Below are positions 17,645-25,550 of a stretch of 64,000 nucleotides of DNA, one piece after another; within the stretch, counting starts at the first letter, position 1, and every line of letters starts with the position of its first letter. Both the position numbers and the translations under genes were made by a program. Below the pieces are notes generated by a model. It was not told where the DNA came from, did not search any database, and saw only the letters and a program-made list of their open reading frames with translations. Origin of the DNA: Hyphomicrobium_A sp963759735 (GTDB lineage Bacteria; Pseudomonadota; Alphaproteobacteria; Rhizobiales; Hyphomicrobiaceae); the NCBI GenBank assembly GCA_963759735.1, contig CAVXAF010000007.1, positions 806,001-870,000 on the forward strand. Direction: 5' to 3'.

Positions 17645-18357
17645 TGGTCTATTTCGTCCTGGGTCTGATCGCGCTTGCCCTGAGCCTGCTCGCATTGCGC
17701 GGTTTCGCGCAAGCCAACCCTGCGAATGTCGCGCGGCGGCTGCGCATCGGCGGCGGTTCGGTGGCGCTGCTCGCCGCGTCGCTGATGTTTATGCGCGGCC
17801 TGGCGCCGCTTGCCATCCCACTGGGCATGTTCGGCTCGTGGCTGATCTGGGGGCGCACCATGCCGCCTTGGCTGGGCGGCGGCGGCAATGCGCGCCGCTC
17901 ACCCGGGCAATCCTCGCGCATCACGACCGAGCATCTGGAAATGGAGCTCGACCACGACACCGGCGAGATGCACGGTCACGTTCTCAAGGGAATGTTTGCC
18001 GGCCGCGATATCTCAACGCTCAGCCCGGCCGACCTCGGCCTCCTCTGGCAGGACTGCCGCCACACGGATCGCCGTTCCGCGCAACTCGTCGAAGCCTATC
18101 TCGACCGGCTGCATCCGTCGTGGCGCGAGGATATGGCGCGCGGGGAATCCGACATGAGCCGCGGGCCCGACGGGCGCATGACGGAGGAAGAGGCGCTCGA
18201 TATCCTGGGCCTTGGTCGGGGCGCCGATGAGGAGCAGATCCGCCGCGCGCACCGCGAGCTGATGCTCAAGCTGCATCCCGACCGCGGCGGATCGACTTAT
18301 CTCGCCGCCAAGATCAACGAGGCGAAAGAGGTGGCGCTCACTGCCCTGGGGGTTTGA
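17644..18357 (+). CDS. Membrane-anchored J-domain (DnaJ-like) protein
   Basis: A 237-residue protein with N-terminal membrane segments (about 3-20, 38-50 and 54-70), a central region of unknown fold (95-160) and a C-terminal J domain (about 180-237) carrying HPD at 211-213 in KLHPDRGG. The layout, membrane anchor then C-terminal J domain, is that of Tim14/Pam18 and bacterial DjlA-like proteins; it should stimulate a cytosolic DnaK at the membrane. There is no zinc-finger or substrate-binding domain of a full DnaJ. It is translated from a 1-base overlap with the VWA gene, and its stop lies 3 bases from the stop of the convergent carboxypeptidase gene. Confidence 0.85.
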   Translation: MVYFVLGLIALALSLLALRGFAQANPANVARRLRIGGGSVALLAASLMFMRGLAPLAIPLGMFGSWLIWGRTMPPWLGGGGNARRSPGQSSRITTEHLEMELDHDTGEMHGHVLKGMFAGRDISTLSPADLGLLWQDCRHTDRRSAQLVEAYLDRLHPSWREDMARGESDMSRGPDGRMTEEEALDILGLGRGADEEQIRRAHRELMLKLHPDRGGSTYLAAKINEAKEVALTALGV

Positions 18358-18360
18358 CCG

Positions 18361-19884
18361 CTACTCGGTCTTGATGACGAAGCAGTCGATCTGCAGGGTC
18401 TTGAGATGCGAACACGTCTCGTTGGCGGCCGTGGCATCGAAGCCGCGGAAGCGCGCCCGATAGAGTTTGCTGGCGCCGCTCTGCACCGGCACGGAGACGC
18501 CGCGATAATCATCTAGCAGGCCGGCGGCGCGCTGGCGGGCCGCCGTCATGCGGCGCTCGGCCTCGGCGCTGTTGCCGAAAGCTCCGATCTGGATATCGAA
18601 GGCGCCGCGGGAGGCCCCGCGCGAGGCGGTGGCTCGCGGGGCAGCAGCGGGAGCCGGCGAAGGTTCGGCGACATCGAGGCGTTGCGCCTGCGCCTGCAGC
18701 GTTGACGGCCGAAGAGCGCCGGTTTCGGGTACGAAGCGCGGGAAGGATTCCATGGCGGGAGCTGCCTGCTCCTCGGCGGCCGGCAGCGAAGCGCCGGCGT
18801 CGGCGAACACAGGCTGCGCTCGGACGGGGGCCGGAGCGCGGCGATCAACCTGTGCCGCCGCGGCGTCGGCGCCAAGACGTACGGCGCGCACCTTGGCGAC
18901 GGCGATCGACGCTGACGCCTGACGTGCCGCTGGCGGCGGCAGAACTTGCGCTGACTGCGGCGGGGGACGAGCTGCTGCAACTTGGCGCGGCGGTTTGGCT
19001 GGCTGCGGCTGTGGGGCGCGGGCGACCAGCGCCGGTTTGCGCGTCACCGTGCGCGACGCCTTGGCCAGGGCGCTGTTCAACAGTGATTGCATCTTGGAAT
19101 TGCGCGCGCGTGCCGTGTCGCCGCCGAACACCGCGGCGACCACGTGTTTGCCGTCGCGGCGCACCGAGGAGACGAGGTTGAAGCCGGAGGCGCGCGTATA
19201 ACCAGTCTTGATGCCGTCGGTACCATTGTAGCGCGAGAGCAGCGAATTGTGATTGCGATAGGTCTTGCCGCGGAAGCTGAAGGTGCGCGTGGCGAACAAC
19301 CGGTAGTGACGCGGGAAATCGTCCTGCAGCCGCAACCCAAGCGTGACCATGTCGCGCGCCGTCGTCGTCTGGTCAGGGTCGGGCAGGCCCGAGGCATTGC
19401 GGAAGGTGGTGTCCGCCATTCCTATCTCGCGTGCCTTGCGCGTCATCAGGCGGGCGAAATTGCTTTCGCTGCCGCCGATGTGTTGGGCGAGCGCGACAGC
19501 GACGTCATTTGCCGACTTGGTTACCAGCGCTTTTATGGCCTCAAGGACGGTCAGCTCCTCGCCGGCGTCGATGTCCAGCTTGGAGGGAGCGACGGCCGCG
19601 CCCTCGGGCGTCATCTTGATTTTGGAGGCATAATCCAGCCGTCCGAGCTCGATGAGCTCGAAGGTCATGTAGAGGGTCATCATCTTGGTGAGCGAGGCTG
19701 GATAGACCTGTTTGTCGGCCCCATTATTGTGCAGCACAGCGCCCGTGTTGGCATCGACGACCAGAGAGGTGGCGGTCGGATCGGCGGCCCACGCGCTACC
19801 CGTCCCGATGCACAGCAGGCAGGCGGCCACGACCCTGGCCAGGGAACCTCTCGACGGCTGCTGGGATCTCAACACTACGCTCAT
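18361..19884 (-). CDS. D-alanyl-D-alanine carboxypeptidase (S11 family) with C-terminal SPOR domain
   Basis: A 507-residue periplasmic penicillin-binding protein of the DacA/DacF type, which trims the terminal D-Ala from peptidoglycan stem peptides. After a signal peptide (to about residue 33), the serine-peptidase motifs are SLTK (Ser64-Lys67), SAN (Ser124-Asn126) and KTG (226-228). A long Pro/Ala-rich linker (about 290-420) leads to a SPOR domain (about 425-505, beginning FDIQIGAFGNSAEAERR), which binds denuded glycan strands at the septum. I prefer the ATG at 19884; an upstream ATG at 19926 adds 14 basic residues. Convergent with the J-domain gene. Confidence 0.9.
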   Translation of the reverse strand: MSVVLRSQQPSRGSLARVVAACLLCIGTGSAWAADPTATSLVVDANTGAVLHNNGADKQVYPASLTKMMTLYMTFELIELGRLDYASKIKMTPEGAAVAPSKLDIDAGEELTVLEAIKALVTKSANDVAVALAQHIGGSESNFARLMTRKAREIGMADTTFRNASGLPDPDQTTTARDMVTLGLRLQDDFPRHYRLFATRTFSFRGKTYRNHNSLLSRYNGTDGIKTGYTRASGFNLVSSVRRDGKHVVAAVFGGDTARARNSKMQSLLNSALAKASRTVTRKPALVARAPQPQPAKPPRQVAAARPPPQSAQVLPPPAARQASASIAVAKVRAVRLGADAAAAQVDRRAPAPVRAQPVFADAGASLPAAEEQAAPAMESFPRFVPETGALRPSTLQAQAQRLDVAEPSPAPAAAPRATASRGASRGAFDIQIGAFGNSAEAERRMTAARQRAAGLLDDYRGVSVPVQSGASKLYRARFRGFDATAANETCSHLKTLQIDCFVIKTE

Positions 19885-20259
19885 CACCCGACTTCCCGAC
19901 GCCCGCGCGGGCCTTTCCCGCGCCAAAAATACCGGAGCTTAGAAGGAGTTAGACGCTCCCCACGCTCGCTTGGCTGCCGGACATGACCGTCAAAAGAGCA
20001 TCGTTTTCAGGCTGCTTTGCGGCGTTGCCGGGCGAGCGCGATGAGCGATGCGGCGATGATCCTGTCCCATTCCCAGCCTACCCCCGCTGCCGCTTCAGTT
20101 GAGTTAATCGGCGCCTCGGCAACTTATATTGCACCGCAAAAAGAACTTGAAAAATTGTGCATTGCCTATAAAAAAGGAGGCATGGGTGAGGTCCTGATCG
20201 GGGCCAGGGGGCACTGCGAGCTTTTCCTTTCGGACAGTCTTTAGGACACGGATGGCACC
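19885..20259. other. Intergenic region between the carboxypeptidase and phasin genes
   Basis: 375 bases holding the divergent promoters. No convincing gene is present: one short plus-strand open frame (20041-20244) runs through the AT-rich phasin promoter and has no family features. Promoter-like elements near the phasin side include TTGAAA at about 20148 and TATAAA at about 20169, and an AAAAAAGGAGG at about 20170-20180. Confidence 0.4.
20129..20139 (+). promoter_or_regulatory. TTGC-N3-GCAA dyad upstream of the phasin gene
   Basis: A perfect short inverted repeat TTGCaccGCAA, followed by TTGTGCATTGCC at 20155-20166, lies in the AT-rich promoter of the phasin gene. PhaR-type repressors of phasin genes bind TGC-rich dyads in other alphaproteobacteria; assignment here is inference. 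Confidence 0.35.
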
Positions 20260-20589
20260 ATGATTAGGAATTTCGAGGACATGCAAAAGCTAGGACAGAC
20301 CAACGTCGACAGCGCCATGAAAATGCTGGGCGAGTGGAACAAGAACTGGCAGGCGATCGCCGCCGAGATGAGCGACTACACGAAGCGCTCGTTCGAAGAG
20401 AGCAGCACCACGCTCGAGAAACTCATGTCGTCGAAGTCGGTTGAGCAAGCCGTCGAAATCCAGACGAGCTTCGCCAAGCGGGCTTACGACGACTATATGC
20501 AGCAGATGTCCAAGATCGGCGGCATGTACGCTTCGATGGCCAAGGAGGCCTACAAGCCCGTCGAGAAGATGCTGCAGAACGGCGGCTGA
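20260..20589 (+). CDS. Phasin family protein
   Basis: A 109-residue, almost wholly helical, amphipathic protein of the phasin 2 family: MIRNFEDMQKLGQTNVDSAMK at the start, a central WNKNWQAIAAEMSDYTKRSFEESS, and SVEQAVEIQTSFAKRAYDDYMQQMSKIG, the most conserved part. Phasins coat polyhydroxyalkanoate granules and modulate their size and the activity of synthase and depolymerase. No pha biosynthesis gene lies in the window. It has its own promoter region and terminator, as expected of a highly expressed single gene. Confidence 0.9.
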   Translation: MIRNFEDMQKLGQTNVDSAMKMLGEWNKNWQAIAAEMSDYTKRSFEESSTTLEKLMSSKSVEQAVEIQTSFAKRAYDDYMQQMSKIGGMYASMAKEAYKPVEKMLQNGG

Positions 20590-20625
20590 GCCGGCGACCC
20601 CCTCCAAGGCTGCGGCAACGAAAAC

Positions 20626-20654
20626 AAGGGCTCGGCGCACGCCGGGCCTTTTTT
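20626..20654 (+). terminator. Intrinsic terminator after the phasin gene
   Basis: GGGCTCGGC and GCCGGGCC form a GC-rich stem with a GCAC loop, followed by T6 at 20649-20654, 37 bases beyond the phasin stop. Confidence 0.82.
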
Positions 20655-20861
20655 GTGTCCGGTTGCGTCCCCATTCTATCCTTCCGGGCACGGCTCTGAG
20701 TTTCCTTCGTGGAGCCGGGTGCTTTGGTAGCAGGGCAGTGTCGGCGGGAGATTTGCAGCCATGGGCGCCGTTGCGTATCGTCAGACATCATAGTGCGCGA
20801 GTGCGCAGGTTGTGGGTCGGGTCGGCGCGACAGCGCGGCCCAGGGACGGACGTTGGCATTA

Positions 20862-21278
20862 ATGACGATGACGCTGTTGGCGATTTTATCGACGGGCGCC
20901 AAGAACGATCCGCCGGGGCGCGATCCGCCCGGACGCGAGCCACCTGGTCGCGAGCCACCGGGCAAGGACCGTGGCAACGAAGATGGGCGCACGGGCATCG
21001 CCACCAAGACGCGCCCGAAGACCAAGAAGCCGAGCCTCTACAAGGTTCTTCTGTTGAACGACGACTACACGCCGATGGAGTTCGTCGTTCTCGTGCTGGA
21101 AAAGTTTTTCGCCAAGGGACGCGATGAAGCGACGCGCATTATGCTTCATGTACATCACAAGGGCGTCGGCATCTGTGGGGTGTATCCCTACGAGGTAGCC
21201 GAAACGAAGGTCACGCAAGTCATGGATTTTTCACGACAGAACGGTCATCCTCTGCAGTGCACCATGGAGAAAGAGTAG
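20862..21278 (+). CDS. clpS: ATP-dependent Clp protease adaptor ClpS with Pro-Gly-rich N-terminal extension
   Basis: A 138-residue adaptor that delivers N-degron substrates to ClpAP. The core (from about residue 55) shows KPSLYKVLLLNDDYTPMEFV, the ligand-pocket residues in NDDYTPMEF, and HHKGVGICGVYPYEVAETKV. Ahead of it, four 5-residue D/E-P-P-G-R/K repeats (residues ~16-35) make an unusual disordered extension. The likely start is ATG at 20862 (or 20868); no in-frame ATG lies between these and the core. clpA follows 7 bases after the stop, the usual clpS-clpA operon. Confidence 0.9.
   Translation: MTMTLLAILSTGAKNDPPGRDPPGREPPGREPPGKDRGNEDGRTGIATKTRPKTKKPSLYKVLLLNDDYTPMEFVVLVLEKFFAKGRDEATRIMLHVHHKGVGICGVYPYEVAETKVTQVMDFSRQNGHPLQCTMEKE
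20907..20966 (+). repeat. Four 15-bp tandem repeats inside clpS
   Basis: Units at 20907, 20922, 20937 and 20952, of the form GA(T/C/G)CCnCCnGGnCGC, encode Asp/Glu-Pro-Pro-Gly-Arg/Lys repeats. Third-position differences between units mean the repeat is not recent or is under protein-level selection. Confidence 0.85.
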
Positions 21279-21285
21279 GTAAGCC

Positions 21286-23754
21286 TTGCCGTCGTTCTCG
21301 AAGAGCCTGGAAAGCGCCCTACACCGCGCATTGGAAGCCGCCAACGAGCGCAGCCACGAATATGCTACGCTTGAGCACCTGTTGCTCGCTCTTCTCGATG
21401 ACCGGGACGCAGCCGCCGTCATGCGCGCCTGCACCGTGGATCTGGAAACCCTGCGTTCGCGCGTCACCAACTATCTCGACAACGATCTCTCCGCGCTCGT
21501 CTCCAAGGAGGCGACCGAGGCGCAGCCGACGACCGGTTTCCAGCGTGTGATCCATCGCGCCGTCGTGCATGTGCAATCGTCAGGCCGTGAGGAAGTGACC
21601 GGCGCCAACGTGCTGGTCGCCATCTTCGCCGAGCGTGAGAGCCATGCTGCCTATTTCCTGCAGGAGCAGGAGATGACCCGCTTCGACGCGGTGCAGTACA
21701 TCAGCCATGGCATCGCCAAGCGCCCCGGCATGTCGGAGCCGCGCCACGTGCGCGGCGTCGACGAGGACCAGGCCGCCGAGGGCGAGGAGCGCAAACCCGG
21801 CCAGGACGCGCTCAACACCTACTGCGTCAACCTCAATCGCAAGGCCCGCGACGGCAAGATCGATCCGCTGATCGGCCGCGAGCCTGAGGTGCTGCGAACC
21901 ATCCAGGTGCTGTGCCGCCGGCAGAAGAACAACCCGCTGTTCGTCGGCGATCCCGGCGTCGGCAAGACGGCGATTGCCGAGGGCCTCGCCCGCAAGATCA
22001 TCAAGGGCGAGGTGCCCGAGGTGCTGCAGGATGCCACCATCTTCGCGCTCGACATGGGCGCGTTGCTGGCCGGCACGCGCTATCGCGGCGACTTCGAGGA
22101 GCGGCTGAAGGCCGTGATGAAGGAGATCGAGAACTATCCGGGCTCGATCCTGTTCATCGACGAGATCCACACCGTCATCGGTGCGGGTGCGACCTCCGGC
22201 GGCGCCATGGATGCTTCCAACCTGCTGAAGCCGGCGCTGCAGTCGGGCAGCGTGCGCTGCATCGGCTCGACCACCTACAAGGAGTACCGTCAGCACTTCG
22301 AGAAGGATCGCGCGCTCGTCCGTCGTTTCCAGAAGATCGACGTGAAGGAGCCGACGATCGAGGATTCCGTCGCCATCCTCAAAGGCCTCAAGCCTTACTT
22401 CGAGAGCTTCCACAAGCTGAAGTACACCAACGAAGCCATCCGCACGGCGGTCGAGCTGTCGGCCAAGTACATCCACGACCGCAAGCTGCCCGACAAGGCG
22501 ATCGACGTGATCGACGAGACGGGCGCCTCGCAGATGCTGGTGCCGGAAGGCAAGCGCAAGAAGAAGATCACGGTGAAGGAAATCGAGGCGACCGTCGCCA
22601 CCATGGCGCGCATCCCTCCCAAGACCGTGACCAAGTCCGACGCCGAAGTGCTGATCAATCTGCAGAAGGATTTAAAGCGCGTCGTGTTCGGGCAGGATCA
22701 GGCCATCGAGGCGCTGGCGTCGGCGATCAAGTTGTCGCGTGCCGGCCTGCGCGAGCCGGAAAAGCCGATCGGCTGCTATCTGTTCTCCGGCCCCACGGGC
22801 GTCGGCAAGACGGAAGTCGCCAAGCAGCTCGCCGACCTCATGGGCATCGAGCTGCTGCGCTTCGACATGTCGGAATACATGGAGAAGCACACGGTTTCGC
22901 GTCTCATCGGCGCGCCTCCCGGCTATGTCGGCTTCGACCAGGGCGGCCTGCTGACCGACGGCATCGACCAGCATCCGCACAGCGTGCTGTTGCTGGACGA
23001 GATCGAGAAGGCGCATCCGGACCTGTTCAACATCCTTCTGCAGGTGATGGACCACGGCAAGCTCACCGACCATAACGGCAAGTCCGTCGATTTCCGCAAC
23101 GTCATCCTCATCATGACGACGAACGCGGGTGCTTCGGACATGGCCAAGCACGCGATGGGCTTTGGTTCCTCGAAGCGCACGGGTGAGGATACGGAAGCGA
23201 TCAACCGGATGTTCACGCCGGAGTTCCGCAACCGTCTCGATGCGGTGGTGCCGTTCGCCGGCCTGCCGCCCGAGGTCATCACCAAGGTCGTCGAGAAGTT
23301 CATCTTCCAGCTGGAAGCGCAGCTCGCCGACCGCGGGGTGCTCATCGAGCTGTCGGAGCAGGCAACGGCCTGGCTGGCCGAGAAGGGCTATGACGAGAAG
23401 TTCGGCGCCCGTCCGCTCGGCCGTGTCATCCAGGAGCACATCAAGAAGCCGCTCGCCGACGAACTGCTGTTCGGCAAGCTCGAGCACGGCGGCACCGTCA
23501 AGGTGGTGCTCGTCGGCAAGGGCGAGGATCGCAAGCTGTCGTTCGAGTTCCTGGCGCCGGATCCGAGCAAGCGGCCGAAAGCCAAGAACGCGGACGATGA
23601 CGACGACGACGATGACGACGAGGACGACAAGCCGCAGACGGTTCTCGTCGGGGCTGCTCCGCGCAAGTCGCTGCCGAGCCCCAAGGAGCGCAAGGAGCGT
23701 CCGCCCAAGTCGTCGGGCACAGTTCCCAGCGTGCCGCGCCGCAAGGACGACTAG
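21286..23754 (+). CDS. clpA: ATP-dependent Clp protease ATP-binding subunit ClpA
   Basis: An 822-residue AAA+ unfoldase that feeds substrates into ClpP. The N domain (1-~150) binds ClpS. AAA-1 has Walker A GDPGVGKT (221-228) and Walker B ILFIDEIHT; AAA-2 has GPTGVGKT (502-509) and VLLLDEIEKAHPD. The ClpP-contact loop is MGFGSSKR, in place of the usual IGL/IGF. The C-terminus carries an odd tail: a run of Asp/Glu (about residues 767-780) followed by a Lys/Arg/Pro-rich segment. The start codon is TTG at 21286, close behind clpS; ATG starts are not available nearby. Confidence 0.94.
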   Translation: MPSFSKSLESALHRALEAANERSHEYATLEHLLLALLDDRDAAAVMRACTVDLETLRSRVTNYLDNDLSALVSKEATEAQPTTGFQRVIHRAVVHVQSSGREEVTGANVLVAIFAERESHAAYFLQEQEMTRFDAVQYISHGIAKRPGMSEPRHVRGVDEDQAAEGEERKPGQDALNTYCVNLNRKARDGKIDPLIGREPEVLRTIQVLCRRQKNNPLFVGDPGVGKTAIAEGLARKIIKGEVPEVLQDATIFALDMGALLAGTRYRGDFEERLKAVMKEIENYPGSILFIDEIHTVIGAGATSGGAMDASNLLKPALQSGSVRCIGSTTYKEYRQHFEKDRALVRRFQKIDVKEPTIEDSVAILKGLKPYFESFHKLKYTNEAIRTAVELSAKYIHDRKLPDKAIDVIDETGASQMLVPEGKRKKKITVKEIEATVATMARIPPKTVTKSDAEVLINLQKDLKRVVFGQDQAIEALASAIKLSRAGLREPEKPIGCYLFSGPTGVGKTEVAKQLADLMGIELLRFDMSEYMEKHTVSRLIGAPPGYVGFDQGGLLTDGIDQHPHSVLLLDEIEKAHPDLFNILLQVMDHGKLTDHNGKSVDFRNVILIMTTNAGASDMAKHAMGFGSSKRTGEDTEAINRMFTPEFRNRLDAVVPFAGLPPEVITKVVEKFIFQLEAQLADRGVLIELSEQATAWLAEKGYDEKFGARPLGRVIQEHIKKPLADELLFGKLEHGGTVKVVLVGKGEDRKLSFEFLAPDPSKRPKAKNADDDDDDDDDEDDKPQTVLVGAAPRKSLPSPKERKERPPKSSGTVPSVPRRKDD

Positions 23755-23776
23755 CGCGCGCCAACGTCGAAAAAAC

Positions 23777-23812
23777 AAAAAGCGCCGGAGCCCATCGCTC
23801 CGGCGCTTTTTT
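23777..23812. terminator. Bidirectional terminator after clpA
   Basis: AAAAAGCGCCGGAG (23777-23790) and CTCCGGCGCTTTTTT (23798-23812) form a perfect stem with a 7-base loop and T6, between clpA and the convergent choloylglycine-type hydrolase gene. Confidence 0.9.
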
Positions 23813-23845
23813 GTTGCGCGATTGGCGGTTAGCAGCGGCCGGGTA

Positions 23846-24887
23846 TCAGACTGACGCCTTGCCTTCCGTGAATTCGGCGCTGACTTCGCCCAGCAGCTTT
23901 TCGTCGAAGATCGGCAGACGGCGCGCTGGCGCCCCGGGTGTGAGGCCAAGCTTGTCCATATCGACCCAGAAGGTGTTCGGCGTGATCGTCGTCTGCACGT
24001 AGTAGACGCGCCCACCGGGATCGATGATCGACCGGTACCAGGTCGGGTAGGTGCCGGATACGCCGGAGTAGGGCGAGCCGAACGGCACCGAAACGTTGTT
24101 GACGAGGCTCATCATGTTGGCGACGGCCTGAGGCACGTCGGCGGTCTTGGGCAGATACTTCAAGGTGTAGGCCGCGCGCACGAACCGTCGCGTCCGCCTG
24201 GATGCCGCCGGGCAGCTCCTCGACCGTGCCGCCGAACGCCTTGTAGCGCAGCATGTTGGCGATCTGCTGGTCGTAGGCGGGCTCGTTGGTCATCACCTGA
24301 TACTGCTTGCCCATGTGCACGGTGGGTTCGCCATTGATGAATTCGATGATGGCGGAATCGCCATTGTTGTCGGCGAGTGCGACGTGCAGCGGCAGCCCGT
24401 TCGGATACTCAGCGCCGAGGGCGGTGTTGACCACCTGGATCTGGTCGAGGTTGGCAATGACCTCGGCGACGGTCGCGTAGTTGTCGAGGTAGTACTGCGG
24501 CCACTGGAAGAAAGCGATGCCGGGACGTTTGGAATTGCGCGCCTCGTATTGCGTTCCATCGAGGAACAGCAGGTTGACGACGAGGCCCTTCTCGTTGACG
24601 CCTTCCTCGGTGCAGATGTCGAGCCCGGCGATGATCAGACTCGCATACCTCGACGTCCACTTGGCGGGGTTTTCGGTGACGCGTCCCAGGCGCGGCATGC
24701 CGGCCGGCAGCGCCCACATCACTTCGTCGAAGTTTTTGCTCCAATCGAGCGTCCGCCCGACGAGCTTCACGGCGTTGTCGTTCCAGAAGATGCGGCTGCA
24801 TGCCTGGGCGCCAGCCGGCAGCGCGGCAGCGGCGCCCAATCCGCCGAGAGCGGCGAGCGCCTGGCGGCGCGAGAGAAACTTGGACAT
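23846..24887 (-). pseudogene. Choloylglycine hydrolase/penicillin V acylase-type Ntn hydrolase, split by a +1 frameshift
   Basis: With one base removed it encodes 346 residues. The N-terminus has a twin-arginine signal (SRRQALAALGG) ending AGAQA, directly followed by Cys30 (CSRIFWN), the N-terminal nucleophile exposed by processing in this linear-amide hydrolase family; GRTLDWS supplies the conserved Asp/Arg region and VVNLLFLD, YLDNYATVAEV and TNEPAYDQQ follow. The frame breaks after residue 232 (DA) at about 24186-24190; deleting one base gives ADARFVRAAYTLKYL and runs to the stop at 23846. GGAGG lies 6 bases before the ATG. A periplasmic amidase of unknown substrate (bile salt, penicillin V or acyl-homoserine lactone relatives). 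Sequencing error is possible. Confidence 0.85.
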
Positions 24888-25133
24888 CGGAATCCTCCGG
24901 TTTGTCGGGAGGGTACAGACGGGCGATTGGGATGGCGTTGCGGTTGCGGCTAAAATGCCGAGCATCCCCCCATGGCGCGGATGCAAGGCGCCGCCGGTGG
25001 CGGGATATTTACCTCGATAGGTGACAATGGCGCCGCCTTGCTGGAGGCCCGGTGGGGCCGGGCGGGCAAATCGGCCCCACGCCGTCGCGTAGCCTAGTGC
25101 GCGACAGCAGGTGGCGAGTATCAGGAGGCTTGC

Positions 25134-25427
25134 GTGCAGCACTCAGCAGCGTTCCGCGCCGTCATCGTCGCCGCATGCGCGGCAACTCTGGCCCCCGCCA
25201 TCGCCTCTCCGGTCATGGCCGGTGGGTGGTACCGGGACGGCTATCGTAGCGCCCCGCGCGCATACCGCTTCACACCCCGCTACGACCGCGGCGCCACGCG
25301 CTACTACAACAGCCCCCGCGCCTATCGCGCCGCCTGCGGCTACGGCGACTGCGCTTGCCTGCGCGGCATGGCACTGAGCACCGGCAACCCGGTGTGGTGG
25401 GACAAGTACCAAGCCTGCACGGGCTGA
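25134..25427 (+). CDS. Small secreted Tyr/Arg-rich protein with C-terminal cysteines
   Basis: A 97-residue hypothetical protein starting at GTG. It has a signal peptide (hydrophobic 8-22, cleavage near VMA), a Tyr/Arg/Ala-rich middle (YRSAPRAYRFTPRYDRG) and a cysteine-bearing end, CGYGDCACLRG followed by NPVWWDKYQAC, which could form two disulfides in the periplasm. I recall similar small secreted proteins in Hyphomicrobiales but cannot name a family. A GGAGG lies at about 25123-25127. No operon partner. Confidence 0.6.
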   Translation: MQHSAAFRAVIVAACAATLAPAIASPVMAGGWYRDGYRSAPRAYRFTPRYDRGATRYYNSPRAYRAACGYGDCACLRGMALSTGNPVWWDKYQACTG

Positions 25428-25550
25428 TCGCCGCGTTGCCCGCCGTACTCTTTCCGACGCCGCAGCAGCTCCCGCGCGCGCCGCAAAGAAGGGTCGTGCG
25501 CCGCCCGGAGCTTCCCTATAGTCGCCCGATAAAAAAAGCGCGTCGGGGGG

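Noticed and set aside
17644..18357. Full DnaJ chaperone
   Set aside because: The J domain is C-terminal after membrane spans; the Gly/Phe, zinc-finger and substrate-binding domains are missing.
20041..20244. Short plus-strand open frame before the phasin gene
   Set aside because: It crosses the AT-rich promoter and TGC dyads, has no family features, and its end overlaps the phasin leader.
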